The notes under the pieces were generated by a model. That model made no database searches. It was not told the DNA's origin and saw nothing but the letters and a program-made list of their open reading frames with translations. Of a stretch of DNA of 64,000 nt, positions 26,351 to 33,941 are shown piece after piece. The stretch is from SIG672 sp045535095 (GTDB lineage Bacteria > Bacillota > Clostridia > Oscillospirales > CAG-272): contig JAZSKY010000042.1 in assembly GCA_045535095.1 (NCBI GenBank), forward strand, positions 23,767 to 87,766, written 5' to 3'. The position numbers were made by a program, and so were the translations under genes. How positions within the stretch are numbered: the first letter of the stretch is position 1; the number at the start of each line of letters is the position of its first letter.

Positions 26351-27538
26351 ATGGCTGAAAAAACTATTGGCGAGAGATCGCTTGAAAAGCATAGTGAGTG
26401 GAAGGGAAAGATCAGAATAACCTCTGATACACCGGTCGAAACGAGAGAGGACCTCTCTCTTGCATATACCCCCGGCGTTGCCACCCCCTGCCTTGAAATA
26501 CAAAGGGATATAAATAAATCGTACGAGCTGACCCGCCGCTGGAATACCGTTGCCGTAATTACGGACGGAAGCGCGGTACTCGGTCTCGGTGATATAGGAC
26601 CTGAGGCGGGAATGCCCGTAATGGAGGGTAAATGCCTTCTTTTCAATAAATTCGGAAATATCGACGCTATCCCTTTATGTGTAAGAACCAAGGATACCGA
26701 CGAATTTGTCAAAACGGTCGCACTTCTTCTCGGAAGCTTCGGCGGAGTAAATCTCGAGGATATAAGCGCGCCGAGATGCTTTGAGATCGAGAGAAAGCTC
26801 AAGGAAATATCGGACATTCCGATCTTCCACGACGACCAGCACGGCACTGCGATAATCGCGACCGCGGCGCTTGAAAACTCGCTTCGCCTTGCTAAAAAGA
26901 AGATAGAGGACGTCAAGATCGTCATAAACGGAGCGGGTGCGGCAGGTACGGCTATCGGACGTCTCTTTATGGCTTTCGGTGCAAAAAATCTCATATTTGC
27001 CGATAAAAACGGAGCGATCTCCAAGGACGCGCCCGACACCTGGCTCAGTAGCGAGCACGAAAAGCTCGCTAGTGAGTCCAATCCTTTCTGCGAAAAGGGA
27101 AGCCTTAGTGATATAATTCGCGGAGCGGACGTTCTCCTCGGCGTTTCCCGTCCGGGACTGCTTACTCCCGACATGGTAAGAACTATGGCAGATAAGCCGA
27201 TAATCTTCGCTATGGCAAATCCCACGCCCGAAATTATGCCCGATGAGGCTCTCGCGGCAGGCGCGTTTATCGTTGGTACGGGACGAAGCGATTTCCCCAA
27301 TCAGATAAATAATCTCCTTGCATTTCCCGGTGTGTTCAGAGGAGCGCTCGACTGCAGGGCAAGTGACATCAACGAGGAAATGAAGATAGCGGCTGCAAAG
27401 GCACTCGCCTCGGTAATTCCCGAGAGTGAGCTTTCAAGAGAGTATATCCTGCCCGACGTTTTTGATACAAGGGTAGTTGAAAGGATCGCGCAGGCTGTTA
27501 TCGACGCGGCAAGAAAGAGCGGCGTTGCGAGAAAATAA
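26351..27538 (+). CDS. NAD(P)-dependent malic enzyme
   Basis: A 395-residue short-form bacterial malic enzyme decarboxylating malate to pyruvate. Features: LAYTPGVATPCLEI (substrate loop), VITDGSAVLGLGDIGPEAGMPVMEGK, metal ligands in FHDDQHGTA, and the Rossmann motif INGAGAAGTAIGRLF. The coenzyme cannot be fixed by eye. It is monocistronic between its own promoter and terminator. Confidence 0.95.
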   Translation: MAEKTIGERSLEKHSEWKGKIRITSDTPVETREDLSLAYTPGVATPCLEIQRDINKSYELTRRWNTVAVITDGSAVLGLGDIGPEAGMPVMEGKCLLFNKFGNIDAIPLCVRTKDTDEFVKTVALLLGSFGGVNLEDISAPRCFEIERKLKEISDIPIFHDDQHGTAIIATAALENSLRLAKKKIEDVKIVINGAGAAGTAIGRLFMAFGAKNLIFADKNGAISKDAPDTWLSSEHEKLASESNPFCEKGSLSDIIRGADVLLGVSRPGLLTPDMVRTMADKPIIFAMANPTPEIMPDEALAAGAFIVGTGRSDFPNQINNLLAFPGVFRGALDCRASDINEEMKIAAAKALASVIPESELSREYILPDVFDTRVVERIAQAVIDAARKSGVARK

Positions 27539-27542
27539 TGAA

Positions 27543-27578
27543 AAAATCACCTATGCGGGGCATAGGTGATTTTCTTTT
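27543..27578. terminator. Terminator between malic enzyme and dpaB
   Basis: AAAATCACCTATG / CATAGGTGATTTT with a CGGGG loop, A/T-flanked, between convergent genes. Confidence 0.88.
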
Positions 27579-28134
27579 ATAAAAACAGAGGTCTCATTTG
27601 CTTTCCGTTTTTCGCATACTCAAGAGCTTCCTCGATTTTTGAAAAATCGGCAACGAGTGAGCTTGGCTTGTTTGTCGGATCGTCCTGAACGAGAGGCACG
27701 AAATACACGTTCTTTTTTTCGATAAGAGTCGCGATATTCTTAAGATTTCCCGAGGTCGCATCGTTGGAGGCAAGCGCTATTATAAGCGGTCTCTCGCTTC
27801 TCAGATGCGACTTTGCCGCCATAGTTACGGGCGTATCGGTGATGCCTTGCGCGATCTTTGCAAGCGTGTTTCCCGTACAAGGCGCAATTATCAGAGCGGA
27901 AACGAGCTTTTTCGGACCGATAGGCTCGCAGGATTCTATCGTGCAAAGAGGCTTTCTTCCCGAGATCCCTTCAACCGACTCGAAAAACTCGTCGGGAGTA
28001 CCGAATCTGCTCGTGATTTTTTGTACGTTAAAGGAAAATATCGGCAGTATCTCGTCGTACGCGGCGAGCTTTTCCATCTCCGAAATGGCATTTTTCATAG
28101 TGCAGAACGAGCCGCAAAATCCCCAGCCGATCAT
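27577..28134 (-). CDS. dpaB: Dipicolinate synthase subunit B
   Basis: A 185-residue flavoprotein-fold subunit (SpoVFB) that with DpaA converts dihydroxy-tetrahydrodipicolinate to dipicolinic acid in the mother cell. It begins GWGFCGSFCTM and has LIIAPCTGNTLAKIAQGITDTPVTMAAKSHLR, typical of the family. The ATG overlaps the dpaA stop by four bases. This gene pair is strong evidence that the organism forms endospores. Confidence 0.95.
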   Translation of the reverse strand: MIGWGFCGSFCTMKNAISEMEKLAAYDEILPIFSFNVQKITSRFGTPDEFFESVEGISGRKPLCTIESCEPIGPKKLVSALIIAPCTGNTLAKIAQGITDTPVTMAAKSHLRSERPLIIALASNDATSGNLKNIATLIEKKNVYFVPLVQDDPTNKPSSLVADFSKIEEALEYAKNGKQMRPLFL

Positions 28135-29024
28135 AAGCGCACCTCCTTTGGCAGAGAGGGCAGCACGCTTTCGAGAACGATCCTTGCCGCACTTTTCGGC
28201 GAGAATTTCGCAGGCAGAGACTGCGCGCTGATTATCTCTCGCGACGTCTCTTTTGATGTGTCCCTGTCAAAGCCACCCGGGGCAGATGCAAGCTCGATAA
28301 GGCGCGCATCCTTCTTTACGCGGCATATCGCGTCCTTCGTTATTATTACCGCAGGTGCGGTATTTATTAAGGCGTCAACGTCGGATACCATTTCGCCTAT
28401 GCAGCAGGTGTCAAACGACTCGTAGCCACAGCATCTTGCCGAAGCTCTGTCCGATTCCTTTCGCGCAAAGATCCTCACTCTCGCGCCCAGAGAGGCAAGA
28501 TACGAGGCAAGATAGCGCGAAATACGTCCGTATCCCACTATCGCGCAAAGAGAGGACGAAACGGTCGTCGGGATGCTCTCGATTATCACCGCAAGCGCTC
28601 CCTCGGCACTCGCCTGCGCGTTTTTGAGAAGAAAGCCCTCGTCTTTTGCGTAGTCGATAACACGTGAGCGCGCGGAAAGCGCTTCTTTTACCGACTCGCT
28701 CGGCATACCGAGTGCAATACAGGGACAGCTCGAGAGCGAGCTTACAGTGTCGCAAAGCGCGATCTTTTTCGGAAAGTAGGGCGCGTTAAGAGTGAGCGAG
28801 TCCTTTGAAAAGGGAATAGGCAGAATAGAAAAATCCGCTCCCTTTAACGCCTCGTCAAGACTCGCTTTGAGAGATACCTTGCCCGAAAGACAGGAAATAC
28901 ACTGTCCGCCGAGCGCAAAGGCGGAGACCTCGTATCCCATTTCGGCAAGCTCGTTTGCTATAAATATCTGACGCGCATCGCCGCCGATCACCGCCGCTTT
29001 TATGAGTTTTTCATTCAAAGGCAT
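28131..29024 (-). CDS. dpaA: Dipicolinate synthase subunit A
   Basis: A 297-residue SpoVFA protein with an N-terminal domain (AAVIGGDARQIFIANELAE) and a second Rossmann fold (CAIVGYGRISRYLASYLASLG) for NAD(P)H. It supplies the dehydrogenase part of dipicolinate synthase. It is first in the dpaA-dpaB operon. Transcription by mother-cell sigma-K is expected, but I cannot point to a convincing sigma-K site. Confidence 0.95.
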   Translation of the reverse strand: MPLNEKLIKAAVIGGDARQIFIANELAEMGYEVSAFALGGQCISCLSGKVSLKASLDEALKGADFSILPIPFSKDSLTLNAPYFPKKIALCDTVSSLSSCPCIALGMPSESVKEALSARSRVIDYAKDEGFLLKNAQASAEGALAVIIESIPTTVSSSLCAIVGYGRISRYLASYLASLGARVRIFARKESDRASARCCGYESFDTCCIGEMVSDVDALINTAPAVIITKDAICRVKKDARLIELASAPGGFDRDTSKETSREIISAQSLPAKFSPKSAARIVLESVLPSLPKEVRL

Positions 29025-29126
29025 TTACCACCTTTCCAAACTTTTATACGTCGTTTTTGTTTACTGATTGTAAGAAATACCTACTCTATATAATATGTTT
29101 TGCCGCCTTATAGGTCATAAATTCTA

Positions 29127-29155
29127 TTGACTAATTGTGAAAAATCGTTTATAAT
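29127..29155 (+). promoter_or_regulatory. Sigma-A promoter of the TetM/EF-G-like gene
   Basis: TTGACT (29127-29132), 17 bases, TATAAT (29150-29155), then AAAGGAGG before the ATG at 29180. Confidence 0.8.
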
Positions 29156-29179
29156 GTAAAAAGAAAGGAGGATACCGCA

Positions 29180-31156
29180 ATGACACCCGATAAAATACAT
29201 AATATAGGCATACTTGCGCACGTTGACGCAGGAAAAACCACACTTACAGAGCAGATGCTCTTTCTCTCGGGCGCACTCCGTACGGCAGGAAGCGTGGATC
29301 AGGGTACCGCACAGACCGACTATCTTTCTGTCGAAAGAGAGCGAGGAATCTCTGTCAAGGCGGCGCAGACCTCTTTTTTCTGGAATGAAAAGCAGATAAA
29401 TCTTATAGACACACCCGGACACGTCGATTTTGCCTCGGAGGTTGAAAGAAGCCTTTCGGTGCTTGACGGCGCAGTCCTTCTCGTCTCGGCTGTCGAGGGA
29501 ATACAGTCCTATACCGAGAACCTCTGGTACGCACTTGACGAGCTAAGTATCCCGACAGTCATCTTCGTCAATAAGACAGACCGCGCAGGAAGCAGCTTTG
29601 AGAGAGTGTGCAGAGACTTTGAGAGATCGTTTTCTCAAAAGAAGATAAGCTTTCTCCCTCTGACTCTGCCGCAAGGCGAGGAGAGACCGTCGGTTTCGGT
29701 AAAATACGCAGAAAATATATGCGATAAAATCGCGGAGACTCTTGCCGACCATAGCGACAAGATCGCCGATATGTACCTCTCTGACGAGAAAATAGACGAA
29801 AATACGCTGAAAACCGAGCTTGCAAGGGCAGTTTCGGAGCGAAAGATAATCCCCGTCCTCTGCGGATGCGCGCAAAAGTGCGTGGGTGTGGATATCCTTC
29901 TTGATACTGTGACGGGACTCCTTCCTGCCGCCGATAAAAAGCAGACGGACGAATTTTCGGCAAGAATTTTCAGACTTGAACACGATAAAACGATGGGCAA
30001 AATAGCGCACGTACGCCTTTACGGAGGCGCACTGCACTCGCGCGACACTCTTGACCTCGGAGATGGAAAGAGCGAAAAGATAACCCAGATAAGGCGCTTT
30101 AACGGACAGAAATACGTTGACGCGGGCGTTGTCACAGCAGGTGATATAGGTGCGCTTTGCGGACTTTCGTCTGTAAGAGCATCGCAGATGCTCGGGTGTG
30201 CATACGCCGACTCGTCACCGAGACTTGCGAACCCCTATCTTTCTGTAAAGGTCATTCCTAAAAGCGATGCCGATACACCGAGTCTGCTTGCCGCCCTTCG
30301 CGAAATGTCGGACGAGGATCCTCTGCTTGACTGTAAGTGGGAAAAATCGGAAAGGGAAATACTCGTTTCGATAACGGGCAAAATGCAGACCGAGATAATT
30401 TCTGCCCTTCTTTCTGAAAGATACGGACTTTCGGCAGACTTTTCCGAGCCGTCTGTCATATATAAGGAAACTCCGAGTGGAGTCGGATTCGGGTACGATC
30501 ACTATACCATGCCAAAGCCCTGCTGGGCGATAGTCAAGCTCGATATCGAGCCTCTCCCGAGAGGTGCGGGAGTCGTCTATGACGGCGGAAACGTGCCGAA
30601 TAATACCTGCTTTTATAGGTATCAGGAGCATATAAAGCGCTCGTTTTTTGCAAATCTGGAGCAGGGGCCTCTCGGCTGGCAGGTCACCGATATAAAGGCG
30701 ACTCTTAGCTATGCCGAGCATCATACGATGCACACCCATCCGCTCGACTTCTTCGTTGCAACTCCAATGGCGATAATGAACGGACTTACTAAAATAGGAA
30801 CGACACTTCTCGAGCCCTTTCTGAAGGTCAGAATAGTCGCTCCCACAGACTGTCTCGGCAAGGTTATCGGCGATATTACCGCGATGCGGGGAGAGTTCGA
30901 TACTCCGGTAAATACGGGAGAATCTTTCACCGTCGAGGCAAGCCTTTCGGTTGCCACCTCGCTTGATTATCCAACTCGACTTGCAAGCATCACCCACGGA
31001 AGGGGAATCTTCTTCTCCCGCTTTGACGGATATAGAGAATGTCCCCTGGAGCTTGGCAAAACCGCAAAGCGCAGAGGACCGAATCCTCTCGACAGAGCAA
31101 AGTGGATACTCTATGCACGCGGTGCTATGACAGACGAGGATTATTCGATAATATAA
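29180..31156 (+). CDS. TetM/EF-G-like translational GTPase
   Basis: A 658-residue EF-G paralogue in the ribosomal-protection clade shape. G1 is AHVDAGKTT (residues 12-20), G2 lies around ERERGISVKAAQTSF, G3 is DTPGHVDF and G4 is NKTD. All five EF-G domains appear to be present, with domain IV in the region GFGYDHYTMPKPCWAIVKL. TetM-type proteins remove tetracycline from the ribosome; this one is a divergent chromosomal relative, so resistance cannot be assumed. It is a single gene with its own promoter and terminator. Confidence 0.88.
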   Translation: MTPDKIHNIGILAHVDAGKTTLTEQMLFLSGALRTAGSVDQGTAQTDYLSVERERGISVKAAQTSFFWNEKQINLIDTPGHVDFASEVERSLSVLDGAVLLVSAVEGIQSYTENLWYALDELSIPTVIFVNKTDRAGSSFERVCRDFERSFSQKKISFLPLTLPQGEERPSVSVKYAENICDKIAETLADHSDKIADMYLSDEKIDENTLKTELARAVSERKIIPVLCGCAQKCVGVDILLDTVTGLLPAADKKQTDEFSARIFRLEHDKTMGKIAHVRLYGGALHSRDTLDLGDGKSEKITQIRRFNGQKYVDAGVVTAGDIGALCGLSSVRASQMLGCAYADSSPRLANPYLSVKVIPKSDADTPSLLAALREMSDEDPLLDCKWEKSEREILVSITGKMQTEIISALLSERYGLSADFSEPSVIYKETPSGVGFGYDHYTMPKPCWAIVKLDIEPLPRGAGVVYDGGNVPNNTCFYRYQEHIKRSFFANLEQGPLGWQVTDIKATLSYAEHHTMHTHPLDFFVATPMAIMNGLTKIGTTLLEPFLKVRIVAPTDCLGKVIGDITAMRGEFDTPVNTGESFTVEASLSVATSLDYPTRLASITHGRGIFFSRFDGYRECPLELGKTAKRRGPNPLDRAKWILYARGAMTDEDYSII

Positions 31157-31160
31157 AAAT

Positions 31161-31192
31161 AACGGAGAGTCGTTTCGACTCTCCGCTTTTTT
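31161..31192. terminator. Terminator between the GTPase and lipid kinase genes
   Basis: CGGAGAGTCG (31163-31172) / CGACTCTCCG (31176-31185), then T6. It lies between convergent genes; the T tract is stronger for the plus strand. Confidence 0.88.
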
Positions 31193-31193
31193 G

Positions 31194-32066
31194 TTATTTT
31201 ACTATCGTCACTGCCTTGTGCGCGACCGTTATGTCTGCCTCGGTGCAGTCTATAAGCTCTCCGTCAGCGCAGAGACGCTCAAGTCCCTTGAATTTTACCG
31301 CCGTGCATCTCTTGTACTTTGCAACAGATGCGAACTTGTCTGCTATATTGCCGTCGGGAGTTATGTGCGTGCCCTTTTTGTATCCGCCCACGAATCCGAA
31401 GAAGCGCAGACGGGAGATCTTCTTGACGAGTATAACGTCAAGTATTCCGTCGTCAAGCTCGGCGTTGGGAGCGCACTTGAAGCCGCCGCCGTAGTATTTT
31501 CCGTTTGCAACCGCGCAGAGAAGGAACTTGCCCTTTTCTGTTTCAACGCTTCCGTCCTCGAGAGTGAACTCGATCTCAAGATCCTTGCCCATCTTCTTGA
31601 AGATAGTTACAACCACGCCGAATGCGTACGCGAGACTGCCCTTGACGAGCTTTAACTTCTTCATCTTTTCGGTAACTGCAACGACGTCACAGTCAAATCC
31701 GACGTTCAGAATGTTTGCGCTGTACTTGTCACCGAATTTGATAAGGTCGATCTTCTTCTCAAACGACTCGTCCTCGGGAAGCGATCTTACGAAATCGTTG
31801 CCCGTTCCGAAGGGAACGATAGTGAGAAGAGCGCTCTCTCCCGCGCCTGCCTGCATTATTCCGTTTACCGATTCGTAAACGCTTCCGTCACCGCCGTAAA
31901 CGGTAACGTGCGCGCTCGGATCTTCGGTGCAGACCTGCTTTATTTTCTCGGTCGCATCTCCCTGACTTTTGGAGCGGTAGCACTTTGATTCGTCCACTCC
32001 TGCGGGCGTTTTTTTCTTTGAATTTATTATCGTAAATGCTTTTCTTTTAGTTTCTGTATGTACCAT
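31194..32066 (-). CDS. YegS/DgkB-like lipid kinase
   Basis: A 290-residue diacylglycerol-kinase-catalytic-domain protein. It has the nucleotide motif VTVYGGDGSVYE, then IVPFGTGNDFVRSL, and the C-terminal beta-sandwich GKYYGGGFKCAPNAELDDGILD. It should phosphorylate a diacylglycerol-type or other lipid. The frame runs open far upstream over guaB, but ATG 32066 follows GAGGT and sits downstream of a consensus promoter, so I end it there. Confidence 0.93.
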   Translation of the reverse strand: MVHTETKRKAFTIINSKKKTPAGVDESKCYRSKSQGDATEKIKQVCTEDPSAHVTVYGGDGSVYESVNGIMQAGAGESALLTIVPFGTGNDFVRSLPEDESFEKKIDLIKFGDKYSANILNVGFDCDVVAVTEKMKKLKLVKGSLAYAFGVVVTIFKKMGKDLEIEFTLEDGSVETEKGKFLLCAVANGKYYGGGFKCAPNAELDDGILDVILVKKISRLRFFGFVGGYKKGTHITPDGNIADKFASVAKYKRCTAVKFKGLERLCADGELIDCTEADITVAHKAVTIVK

Positions 32067-32108
32067 ATTTACCTCGATAAGATCTGTACTTGTGAAACAA
32101 ACATAACA

Positions 32109-32137
32109 ATTATAACACAAAAGTGTTAATTTGTCAA
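32109..32137 (-). promoter_or_regulatory. Consensus sigma-A promoter of the lipid kinase gene
   Basis: Minus-strand TTGACA (32137-32132), 17 bases, TATAAT (32114-32109). Confidence 0.85.
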
Positions 32138-32205
32138 ATAATGTTGCGATATTTTTTGATTTTTTTGTAAAAAAAATAAAATAATACTTTTCTTTCGCGT
32201 ACGCC

Positions 32206-32233
32206 TTGACAAAATCGGAAAAATAAGTATAAT
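32206..32233 (+). promoter_or_regulatory. Sigma-A promoter of guaB
   Basis: TTGACA (32206-32211), 16 bases, TATAAT (32228-32233). No purine riboswitch is apparent in the short leader. Confidence 0.82.
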
Positions 32234-32300
32234 TATTATAATAATAAAGAATACCGTCGAAACCATAAACCAAGTCAAGCAGAGAAAGGATTTTGAAGCT

Positions 32301-33764
32301 ATGGATAACAACAAGTTCGCAAAAGAAGGCATCACCTTTGACGACGTTCTTCTCGTTCCTCAGAAGAGTGAGGTGCTTCCCAATACGGTTGATCTTACCA
32401 CGAAGCTCACGAAGAAGATCACACTGAACATTCCTCTTATGTCCTCGGCAATGGATACAGTTACCGAGTCCAGAATGGCTATCGCTATCGCAAGAGAGGG
32501 CGGCGTCGGAGTCGTACATAAGAATATGACCATCGAGCGTCAGGCAGAAGAGGTTGAAAAGGTAAAGAGAAGCGAGAACGGAGTAATTTCCAATCCTTTC
32601 TACCTGCATCCCGATAACTACGTTTACGAGGCAGAGGCTCTTATGCATAAGTATAAGATCTCGGGCGTGCCGATCTGTGACGAAAACGGCCGTCTCGTAG
32701 GCATAATCACAAACCGCGACATTCGTTTCCTTGACAGCCACGATATGAAGATATCCACTGTTATGACAAAGGACAACCTCATCACCGCTCCCGTTGGAAC
32801 GAGCCACGAGGAGGCAAAGGCGCTTCTTATCAGAAATAAGATCGAGAAGCTCCCCCTTGTCAACGATAACTTCGAGCTTAAGGGACTTATCACTATAAAG
32901 GATATCGAAAAAGCGGCAAAATATCCTAACTCTGCAAAGGATGCAAGAGGCAGACTCCTCTGCGGCGGCGCTATCGGCGTAACAAACGACGTTCTTGACA
33001 GAGCAGGCGCACTCGTTGACGTTGGAGTTGACTTCCTCGTTCTCGACTCGGCGCACGGTCATTCGATGAATATTCTTAATATGCTTTATAAGGTTAAAAA
33101 CGCATTCCCGGACGTTGATATTATCGCGGGTAATATCGCTACCACCGAGGCTGCTGAGGACCTTATCAAGGCAGGCGCGGACGCTATCAAGGTCGGTATC
33201 GGCCCTGGATCTATCTGTACTACCCGTATAGTTGCAGGTGTCGGCGTACCCCAGCTTACCGCTATAAACGATGCTTACGAGGCTTCGGCAAAGTACGGAA
33301 TTCCGCTTATCGCAGACGGCGGTATCAAGTATAGCGGCGATATTCCCAAGGCAATCGCTGCAGGTGCAGACGTAGTAATGGTCGGATCGCTTCTCGCAGG
33401 ATGTGAGGAAAGCCCCGGAGAGATCGAGATATATCAGGGAAGAAACTTCAAGGTATATCGCGGAATGGGCTCGCTTGCAGCAATGGAAAAGGGAAGCGGC
33501 GACAGATACTTCCAGACGGGTACCACCAAGAAGGTTCCCGAGGGCGTTGAAGGACGCGTTCCTTACAAGGGACTCCTCTCGGATACCGTATTCCAGCTTA
33601 TCGGCGGACTTCGTTCGTGCATGGGCTACTGCGGAACGGCAACTATCGAGCTTCTCAAGACAAACGGAAAGTTCGTAAGAATCACCGGCGCAGGACTTCG
33701 CGAGTCGCATCCTCACGATATAAATATCACCAAGGAAGCGCCCAATTACAGCGCGCAGAACTAA
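32301..33764 (+). CDS. guaB: Inosine-5'-monophosphate dehydrogenase
   Basis: Oxidises IMP to XMP, the committed step of GMP synthesis. It is 487 residues, with an N-terminal TIM-barrel half (EGITFDDVLLVPQKSEVLP), two CBS domains (about residues 95-205), and the catalytic loop GIGPGSICTTRIVAGVG with the nucleophilic Cys near residue 305. The flap and the C-terminal segment (YKGLLSDTVFQLIGGLRSCMGYCG) are complete. A strong terminator follows. Confidence 0.98.
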   Translation: MDNNKFAKEGITFDDVLLVPQKSEVLPNTVDLTTKLTKKITLNIPLMSSAMDTVTESRMAIAIAREGGVGVVHKNMTIERQAEEVEKVKRSENGVISNPFYLHPDNYVYEAEALMHKYKISGVPICDENGRLVGIITNRDIRFLDSHDMKISTVMTKDNLITAPVGTSHEEAKALLIRNKIEKLPLVNDNFELKGLITIKDIEKAAKYPNSAKDARGRLLCGGAIGVTNDVLDRAGALVDVGVDFLVLDSAHGHSMNILNMLYKVKNAFPDVDIIAGNIATTEAAEDLIKAGADAIKVGIGPGSICTTRIVAGVGVPQLTAINDAYEASAKYGIPLIADGGIKYSGDIPKAIAAGADVVMVGSLLAGCEESPGEIEIYQGRNFKVYRGMGSLAAMEKGSGDRYFQTGTTKKVPEGVEGRVPYKGLLSDTVFQLIGGLRSCMGYCGTATIELLKTNGKFVRITGAGLRESHPHDINITKEAPNYSAQN

Positions 33765-33776
33765 AATTAAAAGGTA

Positions 33777-33812
33777 AAAAATCCCGCGAAAGTAAAATCG
33801 CGGGATTTTATC
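33777..33812 (+). terminator. Intrinsic terminator after guaB
   Basis: AAAATCCCGCGA / TCGCGGGATTTT with a loop of about nine bases. Confidence 0.88.
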
Positions 33813-33840
33813 TTTTTTGTGTAAAAAGACCCGAAAACCG

Positions 33841-33869
33841 TTGACAAACAAGAGAATTTGATATATAAT
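33841..33869 (+). promoter_or_regulatory. Consensus sigma-A promoter of pflBA
   Basis: TTGACA (33841-33846), 17 bases, TATAAT (33864-33869). Transcription start expected near 33876. Confidence 0.85.
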
Positions 33870-33872
33870 ATA

Positions 33873-33889
33873 TTGTTACGTTGTAACAA
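33873..33889. promoter_or_regulatory. Palindromic operator candidate over the pflB start site
   Basis: TTGTTAC GTT GTAACAA: 7-base arms and a 3-base centre lying on the expected +1 of pflB. It resembles a Rex box (TTGTTA-N6-TAACAA) but has five rather than six bases between the core half-sites. Confidence 0.55.
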
Positions 33890-33941
33890 AGTGTAAACGA
33901 GACCGTTTGACTCCCAAACGGCATGAAAGGATAGATGATAG

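Noticed and set aside
29180..31156. Calling this gene a tetracycline resistance determinant
   Set aside because: It is only a divergent TetM-like GTPase with no mobile context; resistance cannot be inferred from the sequence.
32234..32300. Purine riboswitch upstream of guaB
   Set aside because: The leader is about 60 bases and lacks the three-way junction pattern.
31194..33851. 885-codon version of the lipid kinase frame
   Set aside because: The upstream 595 codons are antisense to guaB; ATG 32066 has a ribosome-binding site and a consensus promoter immediately upstream.
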